A DNA stretch of 64,000 nucleotides from Nostoc sp. NMS9 (GCF_017114995.1 NZ_JABXKL010000073.1:1-64000); one strand, 5' to 3'; counted from the stretch's first letter, positions 1 to 8,716 are shown. A program made the numbers and translations. The notes: generated by a model not told the origin, from the sequence alone.

Positions 1-54
1 ATGGGATATCACGATTACTCCAGTTTGATTGGGATCTTATTTTCTTGCAAGTCC

Positions 55-201
55 CTAAAGGGTTTCTGTTAGTAATCTTTGTTGTTTTTCTGATGGTAGA
101 TTATCCAAGGGTTCATCGTCTTCTGTCACCAGAAGACTAACATCTGGTAACAAATCTTCTGGTAAGAAGCCAGCGTCTGTCAAGGTAATACATTCACTCA
201 T
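55..201 (-). pseudogene. N-terminal fragment of a Uma2-family (DUF820) protein
   Basis: An ATG at 201 opens a 48-codon frame ending at a TAG at 55. It contains TEDDEPLDNLPSEKQQRLLT, which I recognise as the N-terminal signature of one branch of Uma2/DUF820 PD-(D/E)XK-fold proteins, normally about 200 residues. After the stop a different frame reads NWSNRDIP, the expected continuation, up to the window edge, so a frameshift is likely. It lies just downstream of a decayed restriction-modification locus on the same strand. Family assignment is from memory of the motif. Confidence 0.5.
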
Positions 202-256
202 AAGAAATACTGGAGATAGCAGCTTAATTCTATTGTGGCAGCAGGATCAATTCCCT

Positions 257-923
257 TCACCCTAGCAGCAGATTTTCTACACCTACTATTGTCGTCGTAG
301 TTGCTACCTGGATAATTCTACTGTATTGCAATCGCCACTGTAGTGCATTAGAAATTGTTAGATAGCCAATTTCTGGGGGTTGCTGCAAAATTATTTCTGC
401 AAGTATTTCACGCCCAATTTCATCTAAAGGAAAGTTGCGTCCCTCTAAAAATGCTATTACATCTTCTTTGTTACCATTACGGCGTAAGATTTCTATTAGC
501 CCGTACGTTGTTTGATAATCTCCAGTTTTTTCTCTTGAGACAAGGACAACATTCTGGAATTTTAAATTAGCAGTGCGGGAGCTATGCTCATCAATCTTTT
601 CATACGCCAATATCAGCAGATGATAGCCCAATCCATATACTTTTTGACTGGCATTCCGAAAGGGGCATGAAGATTGGGGCTGACGAATTGATGTCACTTT
701 TAAATCAACTTCTAATCCGGGAAAATCAATTCCCAAAGCAGCACTACCAAGGGTGTATTCATAATTTGTAGACAAATAAATATTAATTAAAAGTCAACTC
801 AACATACGTTCCTACTGCTTTGCCATCTGTAACCCCATACAAATTAGGAATCGGTGTTGCCTTAAGTACAACACAAAAATCCCGTGCAGCAGTTTTGAGA
901 GAGGATAAGGTTAGCACTTCCAT
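257..923 (-). pseudogene. type II restriction endonuclease, broken by frameshift
   Basis: Two frames together make one protein. An N-terminal piece (923 to 783, 46 residues) ends GTYVELTFN and stop. A second piece (775 to 257, 172 residues) continues in another frame with YLSTNYEYTLG. The second piece contains GIDFPGLEVDLKVTS, compatible with a PD-(D/E)XK centre (acidic residue, then D-L-K), and QPQSSCPF followed by QKVYGLGYHLL, which I associate with NgoPII-type enzymes. The break lies in an AT-only run near 776-790. The start codon is only 3 bases beyond the end of the methyltransferase remnant, as in a coupled R-M operon. Without the first 46 residues the longer piece is probably inactive. 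Confident on R-M origin, less so on subfamily. Confidence 0.6.
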
Positions 924-926
924 TTT

Positions 927-1311
927 TTAAATAGCCAAAGTTAATTGTTGCCAACCAGATTTACTCAATTCAAAGTTTGTCTGGCTGCTTCTGGTCTAAT
1001 ATTTCTATAATGCGCTCAAATAGTGTTCCCCTAACTCTATCTCTCACACCAAGTTTTTTACCAGCAGGACTAAACGGTTGGCAAGGGAAGCCAGCAGTTA
1101 AAATATCGTGATTGGGAATGTCTAAAATGGAGATTTTGTTAATATCGCCTAAAACAATAGAGTCTTTGCCAAAATTACTTTCATAAACTTTACAGCAAAG
1201 TTCATTGATATCATTCGCCCATACTGTTTGAATATTTGCATTTGCCAAACCCAGGCGAAACCCACTGATACCAGCAAAAAGCTCTAAGGCTTTGAGTTTG
1301 TTTGTTGTCAT
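927..1311 (-). pseudogene. DNA (cytosine-5) methyltransferase, internally deleted
   Basis: The N-terminal 113 residues carry motif I (LFAGISGFRLGL) and the catalytic motif IV (GFPCQPFS, with the nucleophilic Cys) of C5 cytosine methyltransferases. The frame then stops at 970. These enzymes are normally 300-420 residues. In the adjacent frame the DNA goes on with FELSKSGWQQLTLAI and a stop at 927-929, which looks like an authentic C-terminus. The simplest reading is a large internal deletion that removed motifs VI-X and the target-recognition domain. Together with the frameshifted nuclease just downstream this is a dead R-M system. Confidence 0.7.
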
Positions 1312-1562
1312 CTACGAATTTTGAAACAAATTATAACTGTGGGCAAGGAGGTATATTATAGTGCTTCTCGTTTGTATGCAATACACTCTAACCTCTTTCC
1401 TAAAAAGACAGAAGAATGAAAGTGAAGTCAAAACTGTACTGCACCCAAGCGAAAACCGCTATAGCGATCGCCATCGCACCCTTCGCGGTACGATGGGCAC
1501 AAAGGGCGCAGAGAAGGTAAAATTATAAGTAAAAGTATTAAGAATTTTAAAGAAACTAATCA

Positions 1563-3077
1563 ATGTCCAGCATTTCTCTTGACAAAAGTAACTCTCATGT
1601 CGTTGTTATTGGTGCGGGAATCGGTGGACTGACTGCTGGAGCATTATTATCTTATAGAGGTTACAGCGTCTTAATTTTAGATCAAGCCCTCGTACCAGGA
1701 GGCTGTGCTTCAACCTTTAAACGCCAGGGATTTACCTTCGATGTCGGAGCAACTCAGGTGGCAGGGTTGGAACCAGGAGGAATTCACCACCGCATTTTCT
1801 CAGAATTGTCAATAGATTTGCCACAAGCAACACCTTGCGATCCTGCTTGTGCGGTGTATTTACCTGGGGAAAGTACACCCATCAACGTTTGGCGCGACCA
1901 ACAGAAATGGCAAGAGGAACGACAAAAACAGTTTCCTGGTAGCGAACCATTTTGGCAGTTGATGGCAACTTTATTTGATGCTAGTTGGGAATTTCAAGGA
2001 CACGACCCAGTACTACCGCCGCGTAATTTATGGGATTTGTGGCAGCTAACGCAAGCGGTGCGTCCCAGTACATTAATTACCGTACCCTTCAGCTTGTTTA
2101 CGGTAGGAGATGCTTTAAGGTTATGTGGATTGGGAAATGACCGACGACTGAGAACTTTTTTGGATTTACAACTGAAGCTATACTCCCAGGTGGATGCAGA
2201 CGAGACAGCATTGCTTTATGCAGCAACGGCGTTGAGTGTATCCCAACTGCCTCAAGGATTGTTTCACCTCCAGGGAAGTATGCAAGTATTAAGCGATCGC
2301 TTGGTACAATCCCTAGAGAGAGATGGCGGCAAACTATTGATGCGCCACACAGTAGAAGAAATCAAAATAGAAAACGGTAAAGCCAGTGCTGTTGTTATTA
2401 GAAATCAGAAAACTGGCGAAGTTTGGACAGAAGCAGCCGACCACATAGTTAGCAACGTCACTGTGCAGAATTTGGTGCAGTTGTTGGGAGAACAAGCGCC
2501 ATCTGGTTATAAAAACCGGGTGGAAAAACTGCCCCAAGCATCGGGTGCTTTTGTGGTGTATTTGGGTGTAGATGCTAGCGCGATTCCGCCTGGGTGTCCT
2601 CCGCACTTACAATTTCTGTACGATGCTGATGGCCCCATTGGAGAGAATAATTCCTTATTTGTTTCCGTCAGTCATCCTGGAGATGGTCGCGCACTGGAGG
2701 GGAAAGCGACAATTATTGCTTCTTCATTTGTCAATCCTGCACAGTGGTGGGAGACTGATGATTATGAAGGACTAAAAGAAAAGTTTACCCAAGAAGCGAT
2801 CGCTCGTCTTGCTCAATACTTTTATCTCAAACCAGAAACTATTATTTATCAAGAAGCGGCAACACCCCGCACCTTTGCCCATTTCACAGCCCGCGATCGC
2901 GGTATAGTTGGCGGTATTGGTCAAAGGATTCCCACCTTTGGCCCCTTTGGGTTCGCCAATCGGACACCAATCCAGAATTTGTGGTTAGTTGGTGACTCCA
3001 CCCATCCCGGCGAAGGTACTGCTGGGGTGAGTTATTCGGCCCTGACGGTAGTTAGGCAAATTGAAGCGCAAATGTAG
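1563..3077 (+). CDS. crtD: carotenoid C-3',4' desaturase CrtD-like FAD oxidoreductase
   Basis: A 504-residue FAD-dependent amine-oxidase/phytoene-desaturase family protein. The dinucleotide-binding motif VVVIGAGIGGLTAG lies at residues 13-26, followed by LILDQALVPGGCAST. The C-terminal FAD contact is NLWLVGDSTHPGEGTAGVSY. Length and these motifs match the cyanobacterial CrtD group, which introduces the 3',4' double bond during myxol glycoside (myxoxanthophyll) synthesis in the membrane. CrtH-type carotene isomerases are close relatives, and the distinction is made from overall sequence feel only. The ATG at 1563 follows an AT-rich leader. A 57-bp inverted repeat lies downstream. Expressed alone; the next gene is 200 bp away. 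Confidence 0.75.
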   Translation: MSSISLDKSNSHVVVIGAGIGGLTAGALLSYRGYSVLILDQALVPGGCASTFKRQGFTFDVGATQVAGLEPGGIHHRIFSELSIDLPQATPCDPACAVYLPGESTPINVWRDQQKWQEERQKQFPGSEPFWQLMATLFDASWEFQGHDPVLPPRNLWDLWQLTQAVRPSTLITVPFSLFTVGDALRLCGLGNDRRLRTFLDLQLKLYSQVDADETALLYAATALSVSQLPQGLFHLQGSMQVLSDRLVQSLERDGGKLLMRHTVEEIKIENGKASAVVIRNQKTGEVWTEAADHIVSNVTVQNLVQLLGEQAPSGYKNRVEKLPQASGAFVVYLGVDASAIPPGCPPHLQFLYDADGPIGENNSLFVSVSHPGDGRALEGKATIIASSFVNPAQWWETDDYEGLKEKFTQEAIARLAQYFYLKPETIIYQEAATPRTFAHFTARDRGIVGGIGQRIPTFGPFGFANRTPIQNLWLVGDSTHPGEGTAGVSYSALTVVRQIEAQM

Positions 3078-3101
3078 TACTTTGTAAAGTTAGTTTTGAG
3101 G

Positions 3102-3158
3102 GTTTGTAGTAAGCACTTTAGTGCTTAGAAAATAAGGACTAAAATCCTTACTACAAAC
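3102..3158. repeat. imperfect palindrome downstream of crtD
   Basis: GTTTGTAGTAAG at 3102-3113 is matched exactly in inverse by CTTACTACAAAC at 3147-3158. Inside are a second pair (GCACTTTAGTGC) and AGGACTAAAATCCT. A single strand would fold into a cruciform-like double hairpin. It may act as a terminator for crtD, but there is no T run, and the form is that of dispersed Nostoc palindromes. Confidence 0.6.
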
Positions 3159-3278
3159 TTGTTTACAACTATTTAGATAGAGCAGAAATTTTATTAAATA
3201 CTATAAATCATACTTATAACCGATGGCAAACAGGACGCAAAACTGATGAAATAAGGTTAGTGTTGCGAATCTGGAGTA

Positions 3279-4385
3279 ATGACAGACAACGTTTTAATTC
3301 TTGGAGGACGAGGGCGGATTGGTAGCAGTGTTGCCGAGGATCTAGCTACCCATACGCAAGCACAAATTACGATTACTGGACGTTCTGCGGAGTTTGGGGA
3401 GGCTGTGAGCTTGTCTTCGGGGGGGCAAGTGCAGTTTTTGATATTAGATTTGGCAGAAGTTGACAAGCTGCGAGATGCGATCGCAAACTCTAACTTAGTC
3501 ATCCATTGTGCTGGGCCATTTCACTATCGAGATACTAATGTTCTTGAAACCTGTATTGCTCAAGGCGTTAATTATCTAGATGTTAGCGACCACCGTTCTT
3601 ATACCAGCAAAGCTCTTAATTATCATGAAAAAGCTGCTGCTGCTGGCGTGACAGCAATTATTAATACTGGCATTTTTCCTGGTATTTCTAACAGCATGGT
3701 ACGCCAGGGAGTTGAACAATTTGATCAACCAGAAAAGATCCATTTAAGTTATTTAGTTTCTGGTTCTGGTGGTGCTGGCATTACAGTGATGCGGACAACT
3801 TTTCTGGGATTGCAGTATCCTTTTGAGGCTTGGATAGATGGAAAATGGGAGATAGTCAAGCCTTACAGTGAAAGGGAATTAGTTGAGTTTCCATCTCCTT
3901 ATGGACGCAGTGGAGTTTACTGGTTTGATATGCCAGAAACCTTTACATTGCCCCACGCCTTCCCATCAGTAAAAACTGTAATTACCAAGTTTGGCTCTGT
4001 TCCAGATTTTTATAATCATCTAACTTGGATTGCGGCACACGTTTTTCCCAAGTGGTTAATGCAGCGTCGTTACATGATTGAATTTCTGTCTCATGTCAGC
4101 CATTCTATGACAGATGTCACTAATAATTTTAGTGGAATTGGAGTAGCAGTTCGTTCTGAGGTTACAGGGCAGAAAAATGGTGAAACAGCCGTTTATTGTT
4201 CAACTGTAGTGCATGAAAATACAGCTGTGGCTTCTGGTTATGGTACAGGTAGTATTGCCCAATTATTGCTAGAAGGTAAACTCAAAAAACCCGGAGTTTT
4301 TCCTGTAGAAGAAGCATTACCAACAAATTTATTTGAAGAGGTAATGCAAAGCCGAGGAATTAAAATTAATCACAGTTGGTCATAA
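3279..4385 (+). CDS. saccharopine dehydrogenase-like NAD(P)-binding protein
   Basis: A 368-residue protein with an N-terminal Rossmann fold: VLILGGRGRIGSS (residues 5-17), then a second strand ending TGRS and VIHCAGPFHYRD, the usual substrate-pocket stretch of the saccharopine-dehydrogenase/homospermidine-synthase-like superfamily. The C-terminal half is the less conserved catalytic domain. Such cyanobacterial proteins are usually reductases of unknown substrate, and I cannot name one here. The neighbour crtD is about 200 bp upstream in the same direction, too far for certain co-transcription. The ATG at 3279 puts the Rossmann strand at residue 5, as expected. Confidence 0.7.
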   Translation: MTDNVLILGGRGRIGSSVAEDLATHTQAQITITGRSAEFGEAVSLSSGGQVQFLILDLAEVDKLRDAIANSNLVIHCAGPFHYRDTNVLETCIAQGVNYLDVSDHRSYTSKALNYHEKAAAAGVTAIINTGIFPGISNSMVRQGVEQFDQPEKIHLSYLVSGSGGAGITVMRTTFLGLQYPFEAWIDGKWEIVKPYSERELVEFPSPYGRSGVYWFDMPETFTLPHAFPSVKTVITKFGSVPDFYNHLTWIAAHVFPKWLMQRRYMIEFLSHVSHSMTDVTNNFSGIGVAVRSEVTGQKNGETAVYCSTVVHENTAVASGYGTGSIAQLLLEGKLKKPGVFPVEEALPTNLFEEVMQSRGIKINHSWS

Positions 4386-4555
4386 GTATCTATCCGGTAA
4401 TAAAGTAAAAATGTCAGTCTACTTAAGTAGATTTGAGCTATTAGTCCAGAATTTGATTTCTGGACGGTATGTTAGTAAGCACGATAATTTGCGACAGGTA
4501 CGCGGGTAAGATTACACAACTTTGTGCTACTACTAAATCATTTGTGAACCACGAG

Positions 4556-4584
4556 ATCCCCGACTTATTAGAGAAGTCGGGGAT
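4556..4584 (+). terminator. GC-rich hairpin after the saccharopine dehydrogenase-like gene
   Basis: ATCCCCGACTT at 4556-4566 pairs with AAGTCGGGGAT at 4574-4584 around a 7-base loop and is followed by TTTAG. It looks like a factor-independent terminator, although the T tract is short. The same palindrome type is widespread in Nostoc genomes. Confidence 0.55.
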
Positions 4585-4634
4585 TTTAGTCTTGTGAATT
4601 AAGATTACTATAACTAAAAATTAATATACCTTGA

Positions 4635-4743
4635 GGTAGAAGAAAGAACTGTACCTAAACACTTAGGATGCCTGTGAGCCTAAGATATTTAGTTTATCTT
4701 CTACCTAAAAAGGCTCATAACAAAAGATTAGGAGGTTTTTTTC
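4635..4743 (+). promoter_or_regulatory. structured 5' leader with competing hairpins
   Basis: GGTAGAAGA (4635-4643) pairs exactly with TCTTCTACC (4697-4705). Nested inside, CTTAGG (4662-4667) pairs with CCTAAG (4679-4684). A third segment, TGAGCCT (4675-4681), can pair with AGGCTCA (4710-4716), which is incompatible with the first two stems. The leader ends in the strong ribosome site AGGAGG (4730-4735) 8 bases before the ATG at 4744. This mutually exclusive arrangement suggests a switchable leader controlling the following small exported protein. No known riboswitch class is recognised. Confidence 0.45.
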
Positions 4744-5133
4744 ATGCAAAAAATTCTATTAACTTTAAAACAAGCATTTCGTTCAAGCTTTTTGGTTGTT
4801 AGCTTGATGGTTTTCATCAGCTTGACAGGTTCCTTCATTTTTGTTCAGCAAACTAGTTATGCAACTACTCTTGAAGAATTAAAACTAGTACCTCCAGAGT
4901 ATAAACCGAATTCTGAAGAAAGAATTAATCGTGCTAACGAATACGATCCAGGTGTTGGCATTCAAGAAGAAGAACGAGAAGAAGCTTATGAGCAAGCAAT
5001 AAAAGATTCAAAAAACCTTAATACTATAGAGAAGACTTATGAAAGAAATTTGAAGGCTGAACAAGAACAAAATCCCCCAGAAAGTTTTGGCGAAAAAGCG
5101 AAAGAAGTTATTGAAAAAGTAACAGGTAAATAG
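4744..5133 (+). CDS. small exported protein of unknown function
   Basis: 129 residues. The first 40 form a signal peptide: basic start (MQKILLTLKQAFRSS), hydrophobic core (FLVVSLMVFISLTGSFIFV), and likely cleavage near SYA-TT. The mature part is very hydrophilic and rich in Glu, Lys and Asn, probably helical. It ends in EKAKEVIEKVTGK, reminiscent of the C-terminus of small cyanobacterial proteins annotated as low-temperature-induced. That resemblance is weak. A strong AGGAGG and a structured leader precede it, suggesting regulated, possibly high-level expression. Function unknown. Confidence 0.6.
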   Translation: MQKILLTLKQAFRSSFLVVSLMVFISLTGSFIFVQQTSYATTLEELKLVPPEYKPNSEERINRANEYDPGVGIQEEEREEAYEQAIKDSKNLNTIEKTYERNLKAEQEQNPPESFGEKAKEVIEKVTGK

Positions 5134-5272
5134 GGAATATAAACCGAAACCGAACCCCTTTATTACAAAGAAATGAGAATTTAATACTCAAAGCGCCTCT
5201 CCGGTTTGAAGCAAGTTTAGAAAATTAAATTGTAGCGACTGTCTTGAAAGTCGCTACATACAAAAAATGTTT

Positions 5273-6571
5273 TTACTCAAATTCATCTATTGTGGTGGGA
5301 GCACTAGTATTTTTCTTATTAGCAAAATTGCGCTCATACCACTTCATTAATGGAGTTGTACTAATTCCATGCACAATTACCGAGGCGACAATGGTAGTGT
5401 AAGTTATCCAAGCAATTTGTTCGGCTGCTTCACCTTTCAAGCCATGACCAAAGGCATAGGCTAGATAATATAAAGAACCAACTCCGCGAATACCGAACCA
5501 TCCAAATAACCACCGAGTTGCTGGGTGGAAGGTTTGGCGGCGTGAATCTAGAGGACGTTTTCCTATTGTGCTAATCCAAACTCCTACAGGTCTGATGATC
5601 AAGAATAACAAAATTATCACTAACAAAGATTGCATACCATAATTAAGCATTGGTTTCAATAACAATATTGAACCTAATAGTAAAATTGTCCCAACTTCCA
5701 GCAGCTTTTCAATTTGCTCAACAAATTCCAATTGTGCTAGCGGTTTTTCAGGATTTCTGTAACTGCGTTGCACAACTAACCCAGCAACAAATACTGCTAG
5801 AAATCCATATCCATTAACCATTTCTGTTAAGGAATAAGTTAATAGAATTGTGCTGATAGCAATAAAATCTTCCATTAACTCATCGGCAGCACGGCGTTTT
5901 TGAACTTTTTTTTCAATCCAAACGATAGATTTGGCAACAACAATCCCCATAATAATACCAACTGCGATCGCCCATATTAAATCAACTGTAATCCACTTTT
6001 GAAACCAGTTACCCCAGTTGTCATCTTCTAAGGCATGAATGCCAAAATAAACGAAGGGAAAAGCTAAAGCATCATTTAACCCACCTTCAGAAGTTAAACC
6101 AAATCTCAACTCATCTTGGTCATTTGTACTGGTAAGTTGTACTTCTGATGCTAATACTGGATCGGTAGGTGCGAGAATTGCTCCTAGTAAAATTGCTTCT
6201 CCCCAATTCATCCCTAAAAACAATTTACCCACAACAGCCAGAGCAAAAATTGAAATTGGCATCAGAAATACAATCAATCTCACTGTAATATCCCAAACAC
6301 CCAACTTTAGAGGACGAACAATTCTTAAGCCGCAGCTAAACACAGAAATAATTACTACAAGTTCTGTTATTTTCTCCAGCAGTTCGGTGTTAAAAACGTC
6401 ATCTCGACGTAATTGAATCAGCCCTAAGCCATAAGGGCCTAGAAAAATACCAACCACTAGGTAGATAATGGCAAAAGAAAGGGGTAAGCGAGTAATCCAA
6501 CCTGACCCTAAAGTTACCATCAGCAAAAGTAGACCAATCACAAATAGGTCAATAATATAGATATCTACCAT
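5273..6571 (-). CDS. Na+/H+ (cation:proton) antiporter, CPA1 family
   Basis: 432 residues with about 12 hydrophobic segments starting at residue 5. The ion-binding segment APTDPVLASEVQ (around residues 134-145) carries the Asp typical of CPA1 antiporters, and IRGVGSLYYLAYA lies in a late membrane segment. It exchanges monovalent cations for protons across the cytoplasmic membrane, for pH and salt homeostasis. The C-terminus after the last segment is short (about 30 residues), so no large cytoplasmic regulatory domain is present. A stand-alone gene, convergent with the small exported protein upstream. Confidence 0.8.
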   Translation of the reverse strand: MVDIYIIDLFVIGLLLLMVTLGSGWITRLPLSFAIIYLVVGIFLGPYGLGLIQLRRDDVFNTELLEKITELVVIISVFSCGLRIVRPLKLGVWDITVRLIVFLMPISIFALAVVGKLFLGMNWGEAILLGAILAPTDPVLASEVQLTSTNDQDELRFGLTSEGGLNDALAFPFVYFGIHALEDDNWGNWFQKWITVDLIWAIAVGIIMGIVVAKSIVWIEKKVQKRRAADELMEDFIAISTILLTYSLTEMVNGYGFLAVFVAGLVVQRSYRNPEKPLAQLEFVEQIEKLLEVGTILLLGSILLLKPMLNYGMQSLLVIILLFLIIRPVGVWISTIGKRPLDSRRQTFHPATRWLFGWFGIRGVGSLYYLAYAFGHGLKGEAAEQIAWITYTTIVASVIVHGISTTPLMKWYERNFANKKNTSAPTTIDEFE

Positions 6572-7071
6572 ATAGCGATTTACATAAATATAAGGTGTTG
6601 CTTTGTAAGCTTAGTTGCAATACCTTTGTATTAGAATTTACCTATGGGCAGATTTTCTGGGATTAGGAATTTAGAGACACCACCAAATTGGAGAAGAAGG
6701 GAATAGATAAATTTGGCGTTGGCTTTGCCCATCGTAGAAATCGCACTTTGATTATTTATTAGAAGTCTTTTAACTAATCGGATGTGGCACAGGAATATCG
6801 CTCAGACACACCTATACGCTTTTACGAATAGTTTGTAAGCTAAACGACATCTAGTTTGCATATCCAAAATTTATATAACTCTTGTGGCGTATGTCGAAAA
6901 GCTTACGCTAATTATGCAAGTTAAATGTGGAACAGCTTAATCGTATCTGGTTAAAGACTTATGATTAAAACCGCAGAGGGGAGGGATTTTTGGGCTTTCT
7001 GCATGGATTCAAGAATATAGCTAATTAGCCGGACATGATATATTTCCTACTTTCTGACTCAGATATCACCC
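6572..7071. other. 500-bp gene-free stretch
   Basis: AT-rich spacer between the divergent antiporter and the next small gene. I see no convincing coding frame, RNA gene or clear repeat in it. It ends where the duplicated promoter/leader unit begins. Confidence 0.5.
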
Positions 7072-7177
7072 AATTTAGTACAAATATACTATAATAGGTA
7101 TAGCGTCCACAAAGCCTAGCCAAATGCATAATGGCTCTGTGAAAACCTTCTGGAAGATGGATTCAAGGGTTAGTTCG
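7072..7177 (+). promoter_or_regulatory. promoter/leader unit, copy 1 (LexA-box-like)
   Basis: This stretch and 8073-8205 are diverged copies of one sequence. Shared blocks are TATAGCGTCCAC, GCTCTGTGA and TGGATTCAAGGGTT. A -10-like TATAAT is at 7090-7095. AGTACAAATATACT (7077-7090) matches the published cyanobacterial LexA consensus RGTACNNNDGTWCB with one mismatch. AAGGG (7165-7169), 8 bases before the ATG at 7178, is the ribosome site that decides the start of the next gene. Confidence 0.5.
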
Positions 7178-7447
7178 ATGATGAAGCATTATATTCTCAA
7201 CCTCAATCCGACTGCCAAGCATGAATGGGATCGGTGTATTTTACGTGACCCGCTGACTGCCAAACGCCCAGACATTGCTAAACTAATTGCCGAAGCAGTT
7301 GGTGCTGATACAGGTAGTTATTTGGTCAGTGTAAATATTGAAGTTCAAGTTTTGCAGCAAGCGGCAGTACCTCAAGCCGAACAACTCTCGCTTTCATTTC
7401 CAGAGGTGAGTGTGCCCTCACAACCACAACTGCGGGAAGCAGCTTGA
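7178..7447 (+). CDS. small protein of unknown function
   Basis: 89 residues from ATG 7178 (start MMKHYILNLNP). Longer in-frame starts at 7124 and 7157 exist, but only 7178 has a correctly spaced Shine-Dalgarno (AAGGG, 8 bases). The earlier ATGs also fall within the duplicated leader. The N-terminal 50 residues look like a compact alpha/beta domain; the C-terminal third is Gln/Pro-rich and probably flexible. No family recognised. The upstream near-LexA box is the only clue to regulation. Confidence 0.5.
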   Translation: MMKHYILNLNPTAKHEWDRCILRDPLTAKRPDIAKLIAEAVGADTGSYLVSVNIEVQVLQQAAVPQAEQLSLSFPEVSVPSQPQLREAA

Positions 7448-7477
7448 GCTAAAGTGCAGAATTTAGCAGAAAATAAT

Positions 7478-7609
7478 AAGCCTGCATAAGCCAATACGGT
7501 TCAGTTAAGCGCTACTTCTACAAAATCGTGGGTTTTTGAGACGCGATAAATCGCCGTCTCTACAAGTCTTTTGGTCTTATCTGAACTGTATTGCTGCATA
7601 AGCAGGCTT
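7478..7609. mobile_element. MITE-like element with CAATACGGTTCAG ends
   Basis: Terminal inverted repeats enclose 132 bp. AAGCCTGC at 7478 is matched by GCAGGCTT ending at 7609, and the inner pair CAATACGGTTCAGTTAAG (7492-7509) matches the reverse complement of 7576-7593 at 16 of 18 positions. There is no coding capacity. The core GAGACGCGATAAATCGCCGTCTC is itself a palindrome. This is the form of a non-autonomous insertion element. Confidence 0.6.
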
Positions 7610-7771
7610 ACTTTGTTAGCCGCAGACTTCAGTCTGACGGCTAAATAAATCATGGGTATATGGGCGGACTTAATCTTAAAAGGCAAAATTAACAAACTTT
7701 GGGGGTTTAAGTCCCCAGCCTCTATAGGCAGCGCGTTTTGTGTCGGGGTCTAAATCCCCCTCACAAAACGT

Positions 7772-7811
7772 AATTGCGAATTGCGAATTGCGAATTGCGA
7801 ATTGCGAATTG
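7772..7811. repeat. heptamer tandem repeat (GCGAATT)n
   Basis: About five tandem copies of a 7-base unit reading AATTGCG/GCGAATT, the short tandemly repeated repetitive (STRR) type of heterocystous cyanobacteria. It lies in the gene-free stretch 7610-8072, which also holds a dispersed palindrome around 7618-7645 (GCCGCAGACTTCAGTCTGACGGC). Nothing else is evident there. Confidence 0.8.
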
Positions 7812-8072
7812 GTTTAATGGTGTTATTCAAAAGACATCTCCAGAAATTAATGATGATCTACATTCATTTTCACTCCTATGTCCAAAGCTAATTTGAAAAA
7901 CTTAAAAAATTGGCTGATACAGAGTATATATAAAGATGAATGAGGTTTAAATTTAAAATTTTTTGAGAGTTTATTTGAACTTGATTTTTGCTAACATTTA
8001 GGAAAATGACTGTAAATAATTAGTGGAAAATAATTGGCATACCTGCACTTCAGACATCGCTTTTTCTCCCCT

Positions 8073-8205
8073 AATTCAGTACATTTGGACTATAATATAT
8101 ATATAGCGTCCACCAAGCTGATTTAAGTGTAAAACTGCTCTGTGACAGCCTTTTGGTAAATGGATTCAAGGGTTGGTCTTATACTTAAACACTACATTAT
8201 TGACC
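8073..8205 (+). promoter_or_regulatory. promoter/leader unit, copy 2, with a decayed start
   Basis: A diverged copy of 7072-7205: -10-like TATAAT at 8091-8096, AGTACATTTGGACT at 8078-8091 (one mismatch from the LexA consensus), then TATAGCGTCCAC, GCTCTGTGA and TGGATTCAAGGGTT. Where copy 1 reads ATGATGAAGCAT (M-M-K-H), copy 2 reads ATACTTAAACAC (I-L-K-H), so both start codons are lost while the following residues HYI are kept. From an upstream ATG (8160) a 39-codon leader frame runs to 8279, overlapping the next gene. Confidence 0.5.
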
Positions 8206-8223
8206 TTAGAGGAAAATTATTAA

Positions 8224-8595
8224 ATGATGCAACTGAGTCATTATCCAGCTGCGATCGCACAAGCTGCCCAACGGGCTAATGAAATAGACTCTCAGTTGAT
8301 GGCAGTGCAGCACCAAGTTAACCGATTTGAAGGCAATGCAGACCGCACCGCCGCCTTTGAGATGGATTTGAAAAATGATGCTCAACGCAAGGCTCGCCGC
8401 TTTGAGGTGTTGCTTGTGAATCAGGAATATCAAAAAGCAATAGACATTCAAATTCGACTAACTGTCGATAAAGCAAATGCCATTGCTCATTTGGAATATC
8501 TGCGTAACCAGTTTAGTGTAGCTAAGTTGGAAGCAAGATTAGCGATCGCTCAACAACTCTCCGATTTTGAATCTCGTGAATTAGTTGGTTTATAG
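8224..8595 (+). CDS. small helical protein of unknown function
   Basis: 123 residues (tandem ATGs at 8224 and 8227; AGAGGA lies about 10 bases upstream). Highly charged, Ala/Gln/Glu/Arg-rich and predicted almost entirely helical, likely a coiled coil (residues 12-115); no membrane segment or cysteine. Under the second copy of the duplicated leader, so probably co-regulated with the gene at 7178. A short leader frame overlaps its start, so translational coupling is possible. No family recognised. Confidence 0.55.
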   Translation: MMQLSHYPAAIAQAAQRANEIDSQLMAVQHQVNRFEGNADRTAAFEMDLKNDAQRKARRFEVLLVNQEYQKAIDIQIRLTVDKANAIAHLEYLRNQFSVAKLEARLAIAQQLSDFESRELVGL

Positions 8596-8716
8596 TCACA
8601 CCCATGAACCTCTAAATTCAACTCCCGATCTTTACACACATCTGTCGAATCTCTTGCTTGGTAACTATCATGCCTCGGAATCAACTCCGAGGCTAAGTCA
8701 AAGTATTAAGTTGCAG

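Noticed and set aside
7501-7695. 64-codon leftward frame
   Set aside because: Lies within the MITE-like element at 7478-7609 and adjacent palindromes; no protein character.
7660-7770. tRNA-like sequence (GGGTTTAAGTCCCC and GGGTCTAAATCCCC)
   Set aside because: The arms do not form a cloverleaf with anticodon and acceptor stems; they are dispersed palindromes.
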